NCBI RefSeq assembly: GCF_004331465.1
Contig: NZ_SJKB01000001.1
Coordinates: 310,001 to 374,000 of the forward strand
Origin: Kribbella pittospori
Lineage (GTDB): Bacteria; Actinomycetota; Actinomycetes; Propionibacteriales; Kribbellaceae
DNA length: 64,000 nt
Reading direction: 5' to 3'
Part shown: piece after piece, positions 18,107-26,953 of the stretch
Numbering within the stretch: position 1 is the first letter of the stretch
Layout: every line of letters begins with the position of its first letter
Made by a program: the position numbers and the translations under genes
The notes under the pieces: generated by a model
Told to the model about the DNA's origin: nothing
What the model saw: only the letters and a program-made list of their open reading frames with translations
Database searches by the model: none

Positions 18107-18334
18107 ATGACGATCTTCATCCCCGGCAACACCGCCGTCGAGAACACCCGCACCCTGGCCCAGTCGGCACTACCCAACGCCCCGGTCGTCACCGACGAAC
18201 CCCGCACCCGCGTTGAGATCCGCGCCCGAGCCGGAGCCCTCCTCCGCACGGCCGCCCAGCGTCAGCAACGCCTGGCCGACCGCATCGACCCGATCCGCGA
18301 TGCATCATGCAACTGGCACGCACCCGCCACGTAG
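18107..18334 (+). CDS. Small hypothetical protein
   Basis: A 75-residue open reading frame opening MTIFIPGNTAVENTRTLAQ. GAAGGGAG lies 8 bp before the ATG, which supports translation. The middle is rich in Arg and Gln (RTAAQRQQRLADRIDP) and may form a helix. No known domain is recognised, and it stands alone between the PNPOx-like gene and the convergent chloride channel gene. Confidence 0.5.
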   Translation: MTIFIPGNTAVENTRTLAQSALPNAPVVTDEPRTRVEIRARAGALLRTAAQRQQRLADRIDPIRDASCNWHAPAT

Positions 18335-18349
18335 CCGGGGTCAACCTGC

Positions 18350-19714
18350 CTAGTGCTGGTGTGCGGCTGGTTTCGGACCTGGGATCGGGAGCACGTTGGT
18401 GAGGACGAAAGCCACTGCTACAGCGACTATGACCTGTGGTGTCACCGATATCCCGTCGGTGCCGAGTAGCAGGGTCGCCAGCAGGGTGGAGGTCAATGGC
18501 AACCGCAGCATCGCGGCGCACATCGCTCCGATGCCCATACCGATCGCCGGCGCCAGACTCATGCCGGGCAGGCCTGCCGCGGCGATCCCCAGGACCGCAC
18601 CGATGAACATGGCGGGGAAGACCGGTCCGCCCCGGAACGCGCTGAGCGAGAGGCCGTACGCAAGCAACTTGCACACGGCGAGCACGATCAGCACCCAGAC
18701 CGAATAGTTTGCGGCGTCTTTGACCAGCGCGGGCAGGGCATCCTGGCCGGAGAACAGCACCTGATTGAAACTCCTGTCAGAGATCAGCTGGTAGGCCATG
18801 GCGATCAGCCCGATGAGCAGGCCCAGAGTCGCCGTCACCAGCACCCGATTCAGGTGCACGACCGGACGCAGCGACAGCCCGATCCAGCGGATCACCCAGC
18901 CCAGCAAGGCCCCAGCCGCGCCCATCGCCAGAGCCCAGGCCATCGTGGCCACCGTCGGATCCACCGCGGGCGGCACGGAGGGGAGCGCCAGCGAGAAGCT
19001 GCCGAGTCCCGTCCAGTTGTCCAGACCGACGAACACCAGAGCGCCGACGCCGGAGGCCAGCAGGCCCGGCAGAGCCACCAAGCTCAGCGTCGCACCGCCG
19101 ATACCGGCGACCTCCATGATCAGGAACGCGCCGAGCACGGGGGAGCCGAGCAGCGTACTGATCGCCGCGAAGCTGCCGGCCGACGTCATGATCGTCAGCG
19201 CCATCGGTGGCGCGTCCTTCTTGACCAGACGCACGGTCAGCGCCGCGAGGCCACCACCGATGGCGATCAGGGGAGCCTCGGGCCCGAGGACGGCGCCAAG
19301 ACTGAGGGTGGTCAAGGCAGCCAGGATGATGCCGACGAGCTCCTTGTCGGCCGGTGGACCTCCACCGGTCTTGAACCCGAACGCGGGTGAATGCCCTCCG
19401 TTGCCGGGCAGATACCGAATGGTCAACCCGGTCAGCAATCCGCACAGGACCAACCAGGGCACCGGCCACCACGCGGGTGTGCCCCCGCTGAATAGTTGCT
19501 GCGGAAGATCGTCGAACACCGCCTGCTGGATCGTGCTGACCAGCGCCAGGAAACCGTACGCGATGGCCGAGATCGGGATACCGAGGATCGCGGCGAGCAG
19601 CAGCGCGGCGAGGTACGGCTTCGAACGGATGACCTCGGCCGGGTCCATCGCCGGGGGACCGCCCGACGGCCGCTCAGCCGTGCGTGCTGCGGCCGCTGGC
19701 CGCGAGTCGGTCAT
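18350..19714 (-). CDS. ClC-type chloride channel/antiporter
   Basis: The 454-residue polytopic membrane protein carries the three anion-selectivity motifs of the ClC family in recognisable form: GNGGHSP near residue 105, LGPEAPLIAIGGG near 145, and RGGPVFPAMFIGA near 370. Some ten hydrophobic helices can be counted. The gating glutamate position is occupied in GPEAP. GGTGAGGC precedes ATG 19714. Whether it is a channel or a Cl-/H+ exchanger is not resolved. Confidence 0.9.
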   Translation of the reverse strand: MTDSRPAAAARTAERPSGGPPAMDPAEVIRSKPYLAALLLAAILGIPISAIAYGFLALVSTIQQAVFDDLPQQLFSGGTPAWWPVPWLVLCGLLTGLTIRYLPGNGGHSPAFGFKTGGGPPADKELVGIILAALTTLSLGAVLGPEAPLIAIGGGLAALTVRLVKKDAPPMALTIMTSAGSFAAISTLLGSPVLGAFLIMEVAGIGGATLSLVALPGLLASGVGALVFVGLDNWTGLGSFSLALPSVPPAVDPTVATMAWALAMGAAGALLGWVIRWIGLSLRPVVHLNRVLVTATLGLLIGLIAMAYQLISDRSFNQVLFSGQDALPALVKDAANYSVWVLIVLAVCKLLAYGLSLSAFRGGPVFPAMFIGAVLGIAAAGLPGMSLAPAIGMGIGAMCAAMLRLPLTSTLLATLLLGTDGISVTPQVIVAVAVAFVLTNVLPIPGPKPAAHQH

Positions 19715-19965
19715 GCCTCACCATCCGTATGCGAGGTTCCCGGCCACATCGTCCCGGCCGGATGATCAACGAGAACAGCAACCCACGCGGCCGGCGCCGG
19801 ACCGGCACCGACCGCGGGACCTTCGACCATCACGACGATGGGGCTGCTACCTGCGCCGGCGGGAGACACGCCGCGCGGTGCGGCGTCCGGTTCGACGCGC
19901 GACCCTGCGTGATCCAAGCATGGGTACTCCTCCTCCCTGGGCGATGGCGAACGCGGGTCGCCCGG

Positions 19966-20514
19966 TCAGCGGGCGGCGGCCGCCGTTTCCATCTCGTGCA
20001 GTTCCTTGGCTTCCTCGGCCGACACCAGCCCGATCTCGATGAGGTCCAGTGGACTGATGAAGCCGTCGCTGATCCGGAACCCTCCGGCCCGCGCAATGGC
20101 GTCGCGCAGCGGAACGGCCCAGTGGTGTTCCAGCAGGATGAGCGCGGCGGCGGAGTCGTTCGGGATGTCTTCGAGCACATCCCAGGCTTCCTCGTCGTTG
20201 AGCACGTTGATCCCGCCCTGCTCGGCGACCGCCTCGGCGCCGGCTTCCGCGCCGGCCACCATGCCCTCTTCGCCCTCGAAGCCCAGGCCGATCAGCGCCC
20301 CGATCTTGCTCCCCAGCTCGATCGCTTCCTGCTCGGACAGGTTGCTGAGATGCTCTGCCTCCAGCTCGCCGTCCGCGCTCTTGTAGACCGCCAACGCGTC
20401 GATGACGCGGACGGTGTCGCTGGCCCGAAGCCGTTCCAGTTCGGCGATGACCTCGCCGTGGAAGTCAGGGTGCCGGAAGCCGAGCGCGATGAGCTGTACT
20501 GGTCCGATTGCCAT
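19966..20514 (-). CDS. DUF6325-like / DUF1269-type protein of unknown function
   Basis: From ATG 20514 the protein has 182 residues and opens MAIGPVQLIALGF. It includes VIAELERLRASDTVRVIDAL, a glycine/alanine-rich middle (GMVAGAEAGAEAVAEQGG) and a C-terminal acidic/basic segment HEMETAAAAR. This is the layout of the DUF6325 family, often found with gas-vesicle or stress genes. GAGAGGGGAG stands before the start. No catalytic residue is evident. It lies upstream of the ClC gene on the same strand with a 250-bp gap. Confidence 0.75.
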   Translation of the reverse strand: MAIGPVQLIALGFRHPDFHGEVIAELERLRASDTVRVIDALAVYKSADGELEAEHLSNLSEQEAIELGSKIGALIGLGFEGEEGMVAGAEAGAEAVAEQGGINVLNDEEAWDVLEDIPNDSAAALILLEHHWAVPLRDAIARAGGFRISDGFISPLDLIEIGLVSAEEAKELHEMETAAAAR

Positions 20515-20707
20515 GTTCGCTCTCCCCTCTCTCCTGAGCGCCCGCCCACAGGCTCCAGTCCTCTCGGGCAGCGATCCGCAAGGACTGTCAGGAGACATCG
20601 ATGTGCCTGCGCTCCACACTGCCGCGCTCGCCACCCTGACGCGTCACCCCCGACGGATGAGCGTGGCGGCCGTCGTCTCGTCACGTCGGGCACGAGCGGT
20701 ACGACGG

Positions 20708-20881
20708 TCAGCGGCGGCGGCCCCAGCGACGCCCCGCTCCAACACCGGCCAAGTGCAGCGCAATGCAGAGCAGGCCGGCCATCAGCAGCGTTTGAGGCGT
20801 GAACGCATCACTCACGCTGGCGTTGGCCCAGTCCAAAATGAGTGCCAGCCCAAAGATCACAGCGGCGATGATCGCGAACAT
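20708..20881 (-). CDS. Small membrane protein, 57 residues
   Basis: The minus strand from ATG 20881 reads MFAIIAAVIFGLALILDWAN, then a second hydrophobic stretch LLMAGLLCIALHLAG and a basic C-terminus GRRWGRRR. CGAAGGAGCAC precedes the start at the right distance. Two transmembrane helices with a positive tail suggest an inner-membrane protein of a type common upstream of stress genes. It lies upstream of the DUF6325-like gene on the same strand. Function unknown. Confidence 0.7.
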   Translation of the reverse strand: MFAIIAAVIFGLALILDWANASVSDAFTPQTLLMAGLLCIALHLAGVGAGRRWGRRR

Positions 20882-21020
20882 CGAGTGCTCCTTCGAATGA
20901 TCGGGCGGAAGTAGCCATCAAGTACCCATCGGCCAACCGCGGAGGATCACCCCACCCGGAGGATGCGACGCGGGCGGCGTTCGGTTGAGGTGGTTGGACA
21001 TTCTTGCGAGGGGGACACTG

Positions 21021-23372
21021 ATGGCGCTGAACGAGTACGACGCCGGCACCGGATTCACCGGCACGATCGGCAGGACGGCGGACGAGTCGACCCCCGCGTG
21101 GCCGAAGCCCACGCGCGCCGCGCCAGGTGCTCCCAACGTGCTGATGGTCGTACTCGACGACACCGGCTTCGGTCAACTGAGCTGTTACGGCAGCCCGATC
21201 GCCACCCCGAACTTCGACAGCCTGGCCGCCGCTGGGCTGCGCTACAACAACATGCACACCACGGCGCTGTGCTCGCCGAGCCGTTCGTGCATCGTCTCCG
21301 GACGCAACCACCACAGCAACGGGATGGCGTGCATCACCGAGTTCGCCACCGGCTATCCCGGGTACAACGGTGTGGTCCCGTTCGAGAACGGGTTCCTGTC
21401 CGAGATGCTGCTCGGGCAGGGGTACAGCACGTTCATGGTCGGCAAGTGGCACCTCACTCCGAGCAACCAGGAGACTGCGGCCGGGCCGTACGACCGTTGG
21501 CCGCTGTCGCGTGGCTTCGAGCGGTTCTACGGATTCCTCGGCGGCGACACCAGCCAGTGGTACCCCGACCTCGTGTACGACAACCACCAGGTCGAGCCGC
21601 CGGCGACGCCCGAGCAGGGCTACCACCTGACCGAGGACCTGGTGGACCGGTCGATCCAGTTCGTCGTCGACGCGAAGCAGGTCGATCCGGACAAGCCGTT
21701 CTACCTGCATCTGTGCTTCGGCGCGACCCATGCGCCGCACCACGCCCCGAAGGAATGGGCGGACAGGTACGCCGGCCAGTTCGACGACGGCTGGGATGCG
21801 TATCGGCAGCGGGTGTTCGCCGAGCAGAAGGCGCTGGGGATCGTCCCCGACGACGCGGAGCTGTCCCGTCACGATCCCGACGTACCCGACTGGGACTCCC
21901 TGCCCGCACCGGCCCGCCGCCTGTACAGCCGGATGATGGAGGTCTTCGCCGGCTTCCTCAGCCATACCGACCACCACCTCGGCCGCCTGCTGGAGTTCCT
22001 CCGCGAGCAGGGCGAGCTCGACAACACCATCGTCATGGTGATCTCCGACAACGGCGCCAGTGCCGAAGGCGGCCCGACCGGCACCACCAACGAGGCGCAG
22101 TTCTTCAACAACGCCCAAGAGTCGCTCGAGGACAGCCTCGCGGTCATCGACGAGATCGGCGGTCCCAAGCACTTCAACCACTATCCGTGGGGCTGGACGT
22201 GGGCCGGCAACACGCCGTTCCGCCGGTGGAAGCGCGAGACCTACCGGGGCGGGAGTTCCGACCCGTTCATCGTCAGCTGGCCGCAGGGCATCCGGGCCAG
22301 GGGCGAAGTACGAACGCAGTACGCGCACATCATCGACATGGTGCCCACTGTGCTCGACATGCTCAGCCTCGAGCCGCCGGCCACGATCCGGGGCGTCACG
22401 CAGTCGCCGCTCCAGGGGGTGAGTTTCGCGCACACGTTCGACGACGCGGACGCACCGACGAAGCGCCACACGCAGTACTTCGAAATGCTCGGTCACCGCT
22501 CGATCTACCACGACGGTTGGCGAGCCGTTTGCCCATGGCCCGGCCCGTCGTTCAGCGAGGCCGGAGCAGGTTTCGGTCAACCCATCTCGGCGGACAAGCT
22601 CACCGAGCTCGACGCGACCGGCTGGGAGCTGTACCACGTGGCCGACGACTTCGCCGAGAACGACGACGTCGCGGGCAAGCACCGCGACAAGCTCATCGCA
22701 CTCATCGGCATGTGGTACGCCGAGGCCGGCAAGTACGGCGTACTGCCGGTGGACGGAAGTGGCGTCGCGCGGCTCCTGGTCGACAAGCCGCAGGCCGCCG
22801 TACCGCGGGACAAATACGTCTACCGGCTGGACACCCAGTCGATCCCGTTCAACGCCGGCCCGCGGGTGCTGAACCGACCGCACAGCATCACCGCCGACGT
22901 GGACCTGCCCGAGGACGGCGCCGAGGGAGTCCTGCTGAGCCAGGGCACGGCGGCCGGCGGATACTCGCTGTTCATCAAGGACCGCAAGCTGCATTACGTG
23001 CACAACTACGTCGGCCGTGGCCTGTACAAGGTGTCCACACCGGACGTGCTCCCCGCCGGTCCACACAAGCTGCGCTTCGAGTTCGCGCCGACCGGAGAAC
23101 CGGACATGGCCAACGGTCGCGGAACGCCGGGAATGATGCAGCTCTACGTCGACGGCAAGCTCGTCGCGGACGCTGAGGCCCCGGTGACCACACCCTTCAT
23201 CCTCAACCCCGGCGCCCTCACCTGCGGCGCCAACCCCGGCTCCCCGGTAACCCCGGACTACCCATCCCCGTTCCGCTTCACCGGCACCCTTCGAACCGTC
23301 ACCATCGACGTCTCCGGCGACCTGATCACCGACACCGAAAGCGAACTCCGAGCCGCCATGGCCCGCCAGTAG
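21021..23372 (+). CDS. Arylsulfatase-family sulfatase with C-terminal extension
   Basis: From ATG 21021 (preceded by GCGAGGGGGAC) the protein has 783 residues. The metal-binding D46-D47 lie in VVLDDTGFGQLSCYG. The formylglycine signature is CSPSR with C84 as the residue to be oxidised, followed by GKWHLTPSN and VISDNGASAEGG, which complete the active site. The last 180 residues form a beta-rich extension (GGYSLFIKDRKLHYVHN, MMQLYVDGKLV) like that in large arylsulfatases. No signal peptide is seen, so it may be cytoplasmic. No formylglycine-generating enzyme gene lies in the window. Confidence 0.92.
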   Translation: MALNEYDAGTGFTGTIGRTADESTPAWPKPTRAAPGAPNVLMVVLDDTGFGQLSCYGSPIATPNFDSLAAAGLRYNNMHTTALCSPSRSCIVSGRNHHSNGMACITEFATGYPGYNGVVPFENGFLSEMLLGQGYSTFMVGKWHLTPSNQETAAGPYDRWPLSRGFERFYGFLGGDTSQWYPDLVYDNHQVEPPATPEQGYHLTEDLVDRSIQFVVDAKQVDPDKPFYLHLCFGATHAPHHAPKEWADRYAGQFDDGWDAYRQRVFAEQKALGIVPDDAELSRHDPDVPDWDSLPAPARRLYSRMMEVFAGFLSHTDHHLGRLLEFLREQGELDNTIVMVISDNGASAEGGPTGTTNEAQFFNNAQESLEDSLAVIDEIGGPKHFNHYPWGWTWAGNTPFRRWKRETYRGGSSDPFIVSWPQGIRARGEVRTQYAHIIDMVPTVLDMLSLEPPATIRGVTQSPLQGVSFAHTFDDADAPTKRHTQYFEMLGHRSIYHDGWRAVCPWPGPSFSEAGAGFGQPISADKLTELDATGWELYHVADDFAENDDVAGKHRDKLIALIGMWYAEAGKYGVLPVDGSGVARLLVDKPQAAVPRDKYVYRLDTQSIPFNAGPRVLNRPHSITADVDLPEDGAEGVLLSQGTAAGGYSLFIKDRKLHYVHNYVGRGLYKVSTPDVLPAGPHKLRFEFAPTGEPDMANGRGTPGMMQLYVDGKLVADAEAPVTTPFILNPGALTCGANPGSPVTPDYPSPFRFTGTLRTVTIDVSGDLITDTESELRAAMARQ

Positions 23373-23398
23373 TGGGGTCGCCGGCGGTACGAGCCTTG

Positions 23399-23848
23399 TC
23401 AGGCTGGCGCCTCATTGAAGGCGACTGCGTTGATCGTTGCCGGGTCGGTTTCGGCGAGTTGTTGGAGGAGGGCGCGGGCTGTCTCTACCTGGGTCGCGTC
23501 GAAGAGGCTGAACACCCGACCGCTCGCCGTGGCGATCCGATCGCGGACGGATGTGTAGCGGTCGGCGCCTGCGGGGGTGAGGTGGAGTTGCTCGTCGCGG
23601 TCCTCGATGAGTCCGCCTGCGGCGAGGCGGCCGAGCATTGCGTCGGCCCTCGGGCCGTCGTACCCACTGGTGGCGAGAAGCTCCTTGACGGTCTTCTTCG
23701 GGGTAGTGCCGCGCAGGCCGAGAGCATTGAGCGTGAACCATGCGCCGGGCTCGAGGTCCTCGTCGGTGAGGATCCGGGTCAGTGGACCGCGCAGGTTGCG
23801 CTCAGCCAGCGCCATCGCAGTACCGAACGGGAGTGTCGGTGCGTTCAC
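23399..23848 (-). CDS. MarR-like winged-helix regulator
   Basis: From GTG 23848 the protein has 149 residues: VNAPTLPFGTAMALAERNL, then an HTH (TVKELLATSGYDGPRADAML, GRLAAGGLIEDRDEQLHLTPAG). An AGGAAGGAAC ribosome binding site just upstream selects GTG 23848 over the ATG at 23890, which would lie inside the shared operator. It is divergent from a second MarR regulator. The fold resembles MarR but lacks the full consensus, so the ligand is unknown. Confidence 0.78.
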   Translation of the reverse strand: MNAPTLPFGTAMALAERNLRGPLTRILTDEDLEPGAWFTLNALGLRGTTPKKTVKELLATSGYDGPRADAMLGRLAAGGLIEDRDEQLHLTPAGADRYTSVRDRIATASGRVFSLFDATQVETARALLQQLAETDPATINAVAFNEAPA

Positions 23849-23870
23849 CGTCGTGTTCCTTCCTAAGATA

Positions 23871-23916
23871 GACAGGTAACTGTCCACCACCGTAGGCGAA
23901 AGACAGGAGACTGTCT
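23871..23916. promoter_or_regulatory. Two operator palindromes between the divergent MarR-type genes, one covering a ribosome binding site
   Basis: GACAG-GTAA-CTGTC (23871-23884) and AGACAG-GAGA-CTGTCT (23901-23916) are perfect inverted repeats with the same half-site and 4-bp spacer, 30 bp apart centre to centre. The second ends 2 bp before ATG 23919 and its spacer contains the GGAGA of the ribosome binding site. Repression by one or both MarR-type proteins is inferred. Confidence 0.7.
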
Positions 23917-23918
23917 AT

Positions 23919-24356
23919 ATGTCCGGGCATCCCCAACCACTCATCGGGTTGCTGCTGCGCCTGGCGAACCAGCGCTGGTCCACGGAGATGGACGCGGAGC
24001 TCGAGAAGCTCGGCGTCCGCGGCCTCACTGCGGCGCACGCACGGGTGATCCCGTTCGTATCGCCCGAGGGTGTCAGCGTCCAAGCGCTCGCGACCATGGC
24101 CAACGTGCGCAAGCAGACCATGGCCCAGAGCGTCGAGCAGCTGATCGCGGCCGGCCTGGTCGAGCGCCGTCCGGACCCCAACGATCGGCGCGCGTGGCTC
24201 GTCGTACTCACCGAGGCCGGCCTTGCGATCCGACCGAAGTCTCATAAGGCGGGGGGCACTGTCGAGCGCGCGTGGGCCGACGAACTCGGCGAGGATCGAC
24301 TGGAGGCCCTCCGGGCGGCGCTGATCGAACTGGTCGGGTACAACGCGGAGGCCTAG
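23919..24356 (+). CDS. MarR-family transcriptional regulator
   Basis: The 145-residue protein has the MarR winged helix: LTAAHARVIPFVSPEGVSVQ, then QALATMANVRKQTMAQSVEQL as the recognition helix region, and the wing GLVERRPDPNDRRAWLVVLT with the conserved DxRxxW-like turn. It starts directly after the operator palindrome and is divergent from the other winged-helix gene. The 3' end overlaps the next, oppositely oriented small gene by 4 bp. Confidence 0.92.
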   Translation: MSGHPQPLIGLLLRLANQRWSTEMDAELEKLGVRGLTAAHARVIPFVSPEGVSVQALATMANVRKQTMAQSVEQLIAAGLVERRPDPNDRRAWLVVLTEAGLAIRPKSHKAGGTVERAWADELGEDRLEALRAALIELVGYNAEA

Positions 24357-24535
24357 CCGGCCGCGGCCGATTGCTGGAGGGATTGCCTCATCGCGGCGCG
24401 ATCCGGATAGCCGTGCCGGGCACCAACTCTGTAGACGTAGTGCCGGTCGTTCTTGGTCACCGCAGCGACGTACCAAACGGGGTTGCCCGCGGCCAGCATC
24501 GCTACCATCGTTCGGTGTTCGGGTGTCGTGAACAT
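24353..24535 (-). CDS. Small hypothetical protein, 60 residues
   Basis: Opens MFTTPEHRTMVAMLAAGNPV and contains WYVAAVTKNDRHYVYRVG. GAGGAGGGTCAGC lies directly before ATG 24535, a strong ribosome binding site. It overlaps the end of the convergent MarR gene by 4 bp. No domain is recognised; the composition is soluble and unremarkable. Confidence 0.6.
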   Translation of the reverse strand: MFTTPEHRTMVAMLAAGNPVWYVAAVTKNDRHYVYRVGARHGYPDRAAMRQSLQQSAAAG

Positions 24536-24606
24536 GCTGACCCTCCTCAGCTCTGTGGTGGGATGTGAGCCGGTTGGCGGCCCGGCTCACACAGTGCTTG
24601 CTGTGC

Positions 24607-25161
24607 TCAGAAGCACGCCTCGGCGTAGTAGCACGGTTGCCAGTACCACGGCTCCGGCGGGGGCGGGTCCACGAAGAAGATCCGGAAGTGCGCCTGGTTC
24701 TGGATGAACTGCCCCGAGTTGCCCGTGAGGTAGTTCGCGCGGACCGTCCAGACCTCCCCGGCAACGGTGTGCCTGGCGAGGCCGACCGTCGTCTCGTTCG
24801 CGACACAGTTGCCTCCGGCAACTCGGCCGTTGAAGACGAACGACCCGCTGACGTTGCTCTCCACCCTCCACGCCGGCGACGTGTACGGACGAAGCCCGTT
24901 GCCGCCGACCTGGAACGACGTCGAGTCCCCGGCGAACATCTGGTAGTCGTCAGTGCCACCGTCCACCGGCTGGTTCTCAAACCGGTAGCTGGACGGGTAC
25001 ACCGACGTCAGATAGACGTGGGCGTTGGTCCGGCACCCCGTCGCCTGAGCAGGCCCCGCAGTAACGACCGAAACCACCGCCAACGGAACCAACACGGCCG
25101 CCACAGCCGCAACCCGTCTCACCACCCGCCGCCAGCGCCCGACTGTGCGCATGTACTCCAT
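24607..25161 (-). CDS. Secreted protein of unknown function
   Basis: The 184-residue protein has a basic n-region (RTVGRWRRVVRRVAAVA), a hydrophobic core and a likely signal peptidase site after AQA (AGPAQATGCRT). The mature part of about 140 residues is rich in beta-strand residues and has four or five cysteines including the C-terminal CYYAEACF, so disulfides are likely. GGAAGGGAAC supports ATG 25161. No family is recognised. The 280-bp stretch upstream to the next gene contains no gene I can support. Confidence 0.7.
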   Translation of the reverse strand: MEYMRTVGRWRRVVRRVAAVAAVLVPLAVVSVVTAGPAQATGCRTNAHVYLTSVYPSSYRFENQPVDGGTDDYQMFAGDSTSFQVGGNGLRPYTSPAWRVESNVSGSFVFNGRVAGGNCVANETTVGLARHTVAGEVWTVRANYLTGNSGQFIQNQAHFRIFFVDPPPPEPWYWQPCYYAEACF

Positions 25162-25441
25162 GACTGTTCCCTTCCTTCAAGCTGCGGATCGGTCGACCGG
25201 TCGATCGAATGAATCGCCCAACCTTCGAAACCACCCACCCCCCGGATGGCCAACAACCCCACCACCACCCGCCCAAACTCGCGGGTTGCTGCTTCAGGCA
25301 GTCCTACGCCCACTGAGATCCGTCGTGGCCCCTTGTTGGCGGCCGGGGTACGGACGCATGCTCGGACTGAGGCCAGGGCCGGATCTTGGTGCGTGCGGCA
25401 CCCACCTCCGACGGACCGTGGCCGCGAGCGGGGGAGGCGGC

Positions 25442-26158
25442 ATGGACGAGTCACGAGCTCTTCGGCGCGCGGGGTGGGCGGGTGCTGCTTCGGTGGTGCT
25501 GCTCGTCATCGGGGTGGCGCTGGGCTACTTGGTCGGCGTCGACGACCCAGCAATGTCGGACTCTGACATCCTCGAGCGGCTCAACGACGACGCGCGGCAG
25601 GCGGCCGCCGGCTTCGCGCCGCCTGTGCTTGCTGCGGGGGTCGCGTTGCTGCTGTGGTTCGCCACCGGTCTGCGGCGGGTGCTGGACCGGCTGTCTGGCG
25701 GCGACCCGCTCGCGCATGCGGTCGTGCCGGCCGCAGCGCTGTTCGGCGGGCTGATGATCACCGGTGTCTCACTCGATGTGGGGAGCGCGTTCGCGGCCTG
25801 GTCGGACGAGTTCACCGCCGACCCGGATACCGTCCGCGCGCTCGGCATGTCGGGACAGGTCCTCGGGCTCACTGGGCTGATCGGCTGCGGCGTGCTGGTC
25901 GCAGTCACGGCGCGGATCGCTCAGCAGGCAGGCGCCCTGCCGATGTGGGCAGTCTGGGTGTCCTACGCGGTCGCGGTGCTGTGCCTGTCTGGCTTCTGGA
26001 GCGGAGGCATGGCGTCCGTGGCCTTCGCACTGTGGCTCATCGGTGCTGTCATCGTGTTACTACGCATGGCGCGACCGACACCCCCTGCGCCAGCCGTCCC
26101 GCCGCAGTCCGCCGCTCCCGAGACGACCCGCCCACCCCCACCCACCACCAGCAGCTGA
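25442..26158 (+). CDS. Integral membrane protein with about six transmembrane helices
   Basis: The 238-residue protein starts at ATG 25442 after GGGGGAGGCGGC. Hydrophobic segments are visible at about 11-31, 56-74, 90-108, 136-156, 166-184 and 190-206, followed by a proline-rich cytoplasmic tail (PPAPAVPPQSAAPETTRP). The topology resembles actinobacterial DUF4386-like membrane proteins, but no diagnostic motif is present. No neighbour suggests a function. Confidence 0.75.
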   Translation: MDESRALRRAGWAGAASVVLLVIGVALGYLVGVDDPAMSDSDILERLNDDARQAAAGFAPPVLAAGVALLLWFATGLRRVLDRLSGGDPLAHAVVPAAALFGGLMITGVSLDVGSAFAAWSDEFTADPDTVRALGMSGQVLGLTGLIGCGVLVAVTARIAQQAGALPMWAVWVSYAVAVLCLSGFWSGGMASVAFALWLIGAVIVLLRMARPTPPAPAVPPQSAAPETTRPPPPTTSS

Positions 26159-26209
26159 CGCCCCAGTCGCCGGTCGCCCACACCCCGGCAGACCTGCAAG
26201 GGACTGTCG

Positions 26210-26860
26210 TCAGCGGAGGGTGGGCAGGCCGGCAGCAAGTGCGGACAGCACTCGCACCAGGGTGGGCAACACGTCGGGCCGGGAGGCAGCCAGCTCGGGG
26301 TCCTCGGCGTAGAGCTGGGTGAGCGCAGGAGGCGGGTTGGCTGCTGGGTAGAGCGTACCGGCGAGGGCGGTGGCCAGCGCGACCAGCTCGCCCCCTTCCC
26401 GCGCGGTCAAGTCGGTCGCACGGGCGACCTCGGCGCCGGTGGCGGCGACGAGATCGTGCACGGCGTGCTTGAAGGCCCGGGCGGCCGGCACGGAGACGTT
26501 CTGCTCCAGGCTGGTCGAACCGTGGCTGAGCAGGTCGCAGAACAGGCGTCGCTCCACGAGCGTCTCCGCCAGCACCGCTACCGCTGCCGGGGTTCCGTGT
26601 GCGCCGTCAAGCCGATCGGAGACGGTGCCGGCCCAGTCCTGCCACTCCTCGGCGAGCAGCTCGAGGTAGATCTCCTCACGGGTCCCGAAGTAGCGGGAGA
26701 TGTTCGACTTCGCCAACCCGACCGCGTCGGCGACCGCACCCAGAGACACATTGCGTACCCCGGACTCGCGGGCGAGGTCGCGGGCGGCGTCCAGGATCGC
26801 GTCACGTCGCTGCTGCTTTTGCTCCGGCCGTCTGGCCCGGACGAACACCGATCCTGTCAT
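26210..26860 (-). CDS. TetR-family transcriptional regulator
   Basis: From ATG 26860 the protein has 216 residues. The N-terminal HTH is clear: RDAILDAARDLARESGVRN, then VSLGAVADAVGLAKSNISRY and FGTREEIYLELLAEEW. The C-terminal helical ligand domain is unassignable. It is divergent from the molybdenum hydroxylase operon with 93 bp between, making it the likely local repressor. Confidence 0.92.
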   Translation of the reverse strand: MTGSVFVRARRPEQKQQRRDAILDAARDLARESGVRNVSLGAVADAVGLAKSNISRYFGTREEIYLELLAEEWQDWAGTVSDRLDGAHGTPAAVAVLAETLVERRLFCDLLSHGSTSLEQNVSVPAARAFKHAVHDLVAATGAEVARATDLTAREGGELVALATALAGTLYPAANPPPALTQLYAEDPELAASRPDVLPTLVRVLSALAAGLPTLR

Positions 26861-26907
26861 GTCGCGCTCCAGCCTATCCAGAACAATGCAGGTGACCACC
26901 GTTCTCT

Positions 26908-26932
26908 TGTTAAGGAAACACTGTACTGTTAA
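26908..26932. promoter_or_regulatory. AT-rich repeat in the TetR / hydroxylase divergent promoter
   Basis: TGTTAA occurs twice (26908-26913 and 26927-26932), 19 bp apart, in an AT-rich patch that stands out from the GC-rich surroundings, 22-46 bp upstream of the GTG of the 2Fe-2S subunit. It is a plausible promoter or TetR-binding region; nothing more can be claimed. Confidence 0.3.
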
Positions 26933-26953
26933 CTTGGCGGACGGGAGGGTCAC

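Noticed and set aside
20808..23176. Long open frames on both strands in the sulfatase region (minus 20808-23066, plus 20963-23176)
   Set aside because: Both are shadows of the sulfatase gene; only the frame with the CSPSR motif and active-site residues has family content.
25187..25206. Palindrome-like GATCGGTCGACCGGTCGATC upstream of the secreted protein gene
   Set aside because: The full 20 bp are not a perfect inverted repeat, only nested short palindromes of GGTCGACC type, which are frequent in GC-rich DNA.
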